From: Janthinobacterium tructae
GTDB taxonomy: Bacteria > Pseudomonadota > Gammaproteobacteria > Burkholderiales > Burkholderiaceae_D
Direction: 5' to 3'
NCBI RefSeq assembly: GCF_006517255.1
Contig: NZ_CP041185.1
Location: forward strand, 1,364,001-1,428,000
Length of the DNA: 64,000 nucleotides
Part shown: positions 62,244 to 64,000 of the stretch, in pieces
Layout: the number at the start of each line of letters is the position of its first letter
Numbering within the stretch: position 1 is the stretch's first letter
Program-made: the position numbers and the translations under genes
The notes under the pieces: model-generated
The model's database searches: none
What the model saw: only the letters and a program-made list of their open reading frames with translations
Told to the model about the DNA's origin: nothing

Positions 62244-63601
62244 ACGGTGCTCTCTTTCAGGGTAGCGGGAACGGCGCCGACGGCAGTCCGGGTGCGCATC
62301 AAACGCCCCATGGCCAGCAAGGCCAGGGACGCCAGCACGGCCGGAATGGCCAGCAGGAAGAAGATGGTTTCGTTATCGAGTTTCAGGGTCAGCATCAGGC
62401 CGCCGGCCATGGAACCGAGCACGGAACCGCTGCGGCCCACGGCAGCGGCCCAGCTGACACCCGTGGCGCGGCTCGACGTGGGGTAAAAGGCGGCGGCCAG
62501 CGCATTGGCGCCCACTTGCGAGCCGCTCACGCCGAAGCCCACGCCAAACACGGCCAGCACCAGCAGGGCCAGGCTGCTGCCCGACAGCGCCACGACGACG
62601 ATGCAGCCGGCGGCGGCCAGGTAGGCGATGCTCAGCACTTTGTGCGGGCTGTAGCGATCCATCCAGCGCCCCAGCATGATGGCGCCGACGGTGCCGCCCA
62701 CCTGGAACATCATCGTCACCAGCGAGGCGTTCGACAGGGACAGGCCATTGCCATTCAACAGCGTCGGCATCCAGCTCGATAGCAGATAGATGATCAATAA
62801 ACTCATGAAAAACGTGGACCATAGCAGCAAGGTGCCGCCAATCACGCCGGGACGGAACAATTCGGCCATGGGCGAGCCGGCGAGTTTTTTATCGCTGACG
62901 ACCAGGCGCGGCAAGGCAGCCACGGTGGGTGCGATGCGGCGCACGATGTTCAGCACCTGGCTGCCATCGCGGCCTTTCAGCACCAGCCAGCGCAGTGATT
63001 CAGGCAGCGCCAGCAGCAGCACGGGCACCAGCAGCAGCGGCAAGGCGCCACCGAGCATCAGCACGCCGCGCCAGCCGATCAGGTGCAGCAGCTGCGCCGA
63101 GGCCAGACCGCCCAGCGCGGAACCGATGGTAAAGCCGCAGAACATCATGGTCACCAGGCCGGAACGGCGCTGTTGCGGGCAGTATTCGGACGTCATGGTC
63201 ACCGACGTCGGCATGGCGCCACCCAGGCCCAGCCCCGTCAAAAAGCGCAGCACCAGCAGCATCGTCAGATCCGTCGACCAGGCCGACAGCAGGCTGGCCG
63301 CGCCAAAAAACGCCACGGAGACGATCAGCACGGGACGCCGGCCGTAGCGGTCCGCCAGGGGGCCGAACAAAAACGAGCCGGCCATCAGGCCAAACAGGCC
63401 GGCGCCGAACAGGGGCGCCAGCGCGGCGGGCGTCAAGCCCCATTCGGCGCGGATGGCGGGCGCGATGAAGCCGATCGAGGCCGTGTCGAAGCCGTCGATG
63501 GCGACGATCAGAAAGCATAGCCAGAGGATCAGCTTCTGGTAGCGGGAAAACGGGTGGCTGTCGAGGAAGTGCTGGACGTCGGTGCCGGCGTGGGTAGTCA
63601 T
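62240..63601 (-). CDS. MFS aromatic acid:H+ symporter (AAHS family)
   Basis: 453-residue 12-helix transporter. The AAHS-type helix-1 motif VAIDGFDTASIGFIAPAIR, the MFS loop GPLADRYGRRPVL and its second-half counterpart LGRWMDRYSPHKVL are present. Relatives (PcaK, BenK, GenK) import benzoate-type acids. GGAG lies eight bases upstream of the ATG at 63601. It sits between the FAH-family gene and maiA in one minus-strand operon, so the substrate is probably a hydroxybenzoate such as gentisate or 3-hydroxybenzoate (inference). Confidence 0.92.
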   Translation of the reverse strand: MTTHAGTDVQHFLDSHPFSRYQKLILWLCFLIVAIDGFDTASIGFIAPAIRAEWGLTPAALAPLFGAGLFGLMAGSFLFGPLADRYGRRPVLIVSVAFFGAASLLSAWSTDLTMLLVLRFLTGLGLGGAMPTSVTMTSEYCPQQRRSGLVTMMFCGFTIGSALGGLASAQLLHLIGWRGVLMLGGALPLLLVPVLLLALPESLRWLVLKGRDGSQVLNIVRRIAPTVAALPRLVVSDKKLAGSPMAELFRPGVIGGTLLLWSTFFMSLLIIYLLSSWMPTLLNGNGLSLSNASLVTMMFQVGGTVGAIMLGRWMDRYSPHKVLSIAYLAAAGCIVVVALSGSSLALLVLAVFGVGFGVSGSQVGANALAAAFYPTSSRATGVSWAAAVGRSGSVLGSMAGGLMLTLKLDNETIFFLLAIPAVLASLALLAMGRLMRTRTAVGAVPATLKESTV

Positions 63602-63667
63602 TGTCTTGTCTCCATTGTTATTGTTCGCTTGGGCTGCGCGATCTGTGCCGCGCTGGCCCGATGGTGT

Positions 63668-64000
63668 TTACTGCACGGCGACGGTGATCGGTGTCAGCCC
63701 GGCGATGCGCGCCACCATGGTTTGCCCGCGGGTGACGGCGCCCACGCCTTCGGGCGTGCCCGTCATGATGATGTCGCCCGGCTGCAGCTCGAACAGCGTG
63801 GACAGATTGGCGATGACTTCATTGACGGACCAGATCAGGTGCGTCAGGTCGCTCGTCTGCACGATTTTTCCATCCACTTCCAGCACGATGGCGCCCGTGC
63901 TGATCTCGCCGGATACCGCGATGGGCGTGAGCGCGCCGATGGGGGCCGAATAGTCGAAAGCCTTGCCGATCTCCCACGGACGGCCCTGTTCGCGCATGCG
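63668..64000 (-). CDS. Fumarylacetoacetate hydrolase family protein (5' end beyond the window)
   Basis: C-terminal 110 residues of an FAH-family hydrolase; the frame runs off the right edge. Family segments are the AFDYSAPIG region, [20 protein letters not shown] and the C-terminal [20 protein letters not shown], which carries conserved active-site residues. It would hydrolyse fumarylpyruvate or fumarylacetoacetate, the step after the isomerase encoded downstream. A 66-bp gap separates it from the transporter gene. Confidence 0.9.
   Translation of the reverse strand, partial: RMREQGRPWEIGKAFDYSAPIGALTPIAVSGEISTGAIVLEVDGKIVQTSDLTHLIWSVNEVIANLSTLFELQPGDIIMTGTPEGVGAVTRGQTMVARIAGLTPITVAVQ

Overview
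The window is a GC-rich, densely packed chromosomal segment. It is most consistent with a betaproteobacterium of the Oxalobacteraceae (Janthinobacterium/Duganella/Massilia-like). This is inferred from three things: the codon bias, which leaves long antisense frames open; the many Porin_4-type porins; and the mix of ppc/gap/pyk, NsrR/Hmp, AAHS transporter and two-partner secretion genes. No rRNA, tRNA, CRISPR array, prophage or insertion sequence was seen. Both ends cut through genes: an MHYT hybrid kinase at the left and a fumarylacetoacetase-family hydrolase at the right.

Layout. 1-4.8 kb: truncated MHYT-PAS-histidine kinase and a three-gene hypothetical/GNAT operon. 4.8-9.1 kb: iron uptake, made of a TonB receptor with a signalling (STN) domain, FecR and FecI, with a Fur-box-like site ahead of fecI and a double-hairpin repeat between fecR and the receptor gene. 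9.1-14.8 kb: a small membrane protein and the central-carbon cluster ppc-gap-pyk. 15.2-19.5 kb: nitric-oxide response (NsrR, flavohaemoglobin Hmp, hemerythrin protein with a 23-bp NsrR-like operator), with the acetate permease pair yjcH-actP between them. 19.7-25.8 kb: a stressosome module (rsbR, rsbS, rsbT) whose genes overlap with a fused ATPase/PP2C phosphatase, an RsbT-like ATPase fused to a hybrid histidine kinase, and a REC-HisKA-HATPase-REC protein. No sigma-B gene is present, so the likely output is phosphorelay. This is the most interesting system in the window.

25.9-34.4 kb: metallophosphoesterase, a DUF4303-like protein, a divergent LysR/SDR pair, and a three-subunit membrane FAD-dependent sugar/polyol dehydrogenase (Tat gamma subunit, GMC flavoprotein with a Cys cluster, tri-haem cytochrome c) downstream of a porin. 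The porin promoter carries a perfect FNR-type box and a palindrome that may bind the adjacent HpaR/MarR regulator. 35.2-48.7 kb: an extremely AT-rich leader followed by a two-partner secretion pair, TpsB and a 3803-residue TpsA exoprotein. TpsA contains about 14 NSLVG-type repeats and about 20 YDG/MBG modules. Part of the YDG region is a 1302-bp near-identical tandem repeat in 2.6 copies.

48.7-54 kb: DUF885 protein, lipoprotein GH3 beta-glucosidase and an AraC regulator with a TTG start, then a 101-bp palindromic extragenic element. 54-60.4 kb: an RND efflux pump (transporter, adaptor, TetR, divergent outer-membrane factor) with the same GTGAC-N14-GTCAC operator in both promoter regions. 60.5-64 kb: a catabolic operon, probably of the gentisate/homogentisate type (FAH-family hydrolase, AAHS transporter, maleylacetoacetate/maleylpyruvate isomerase, porin).
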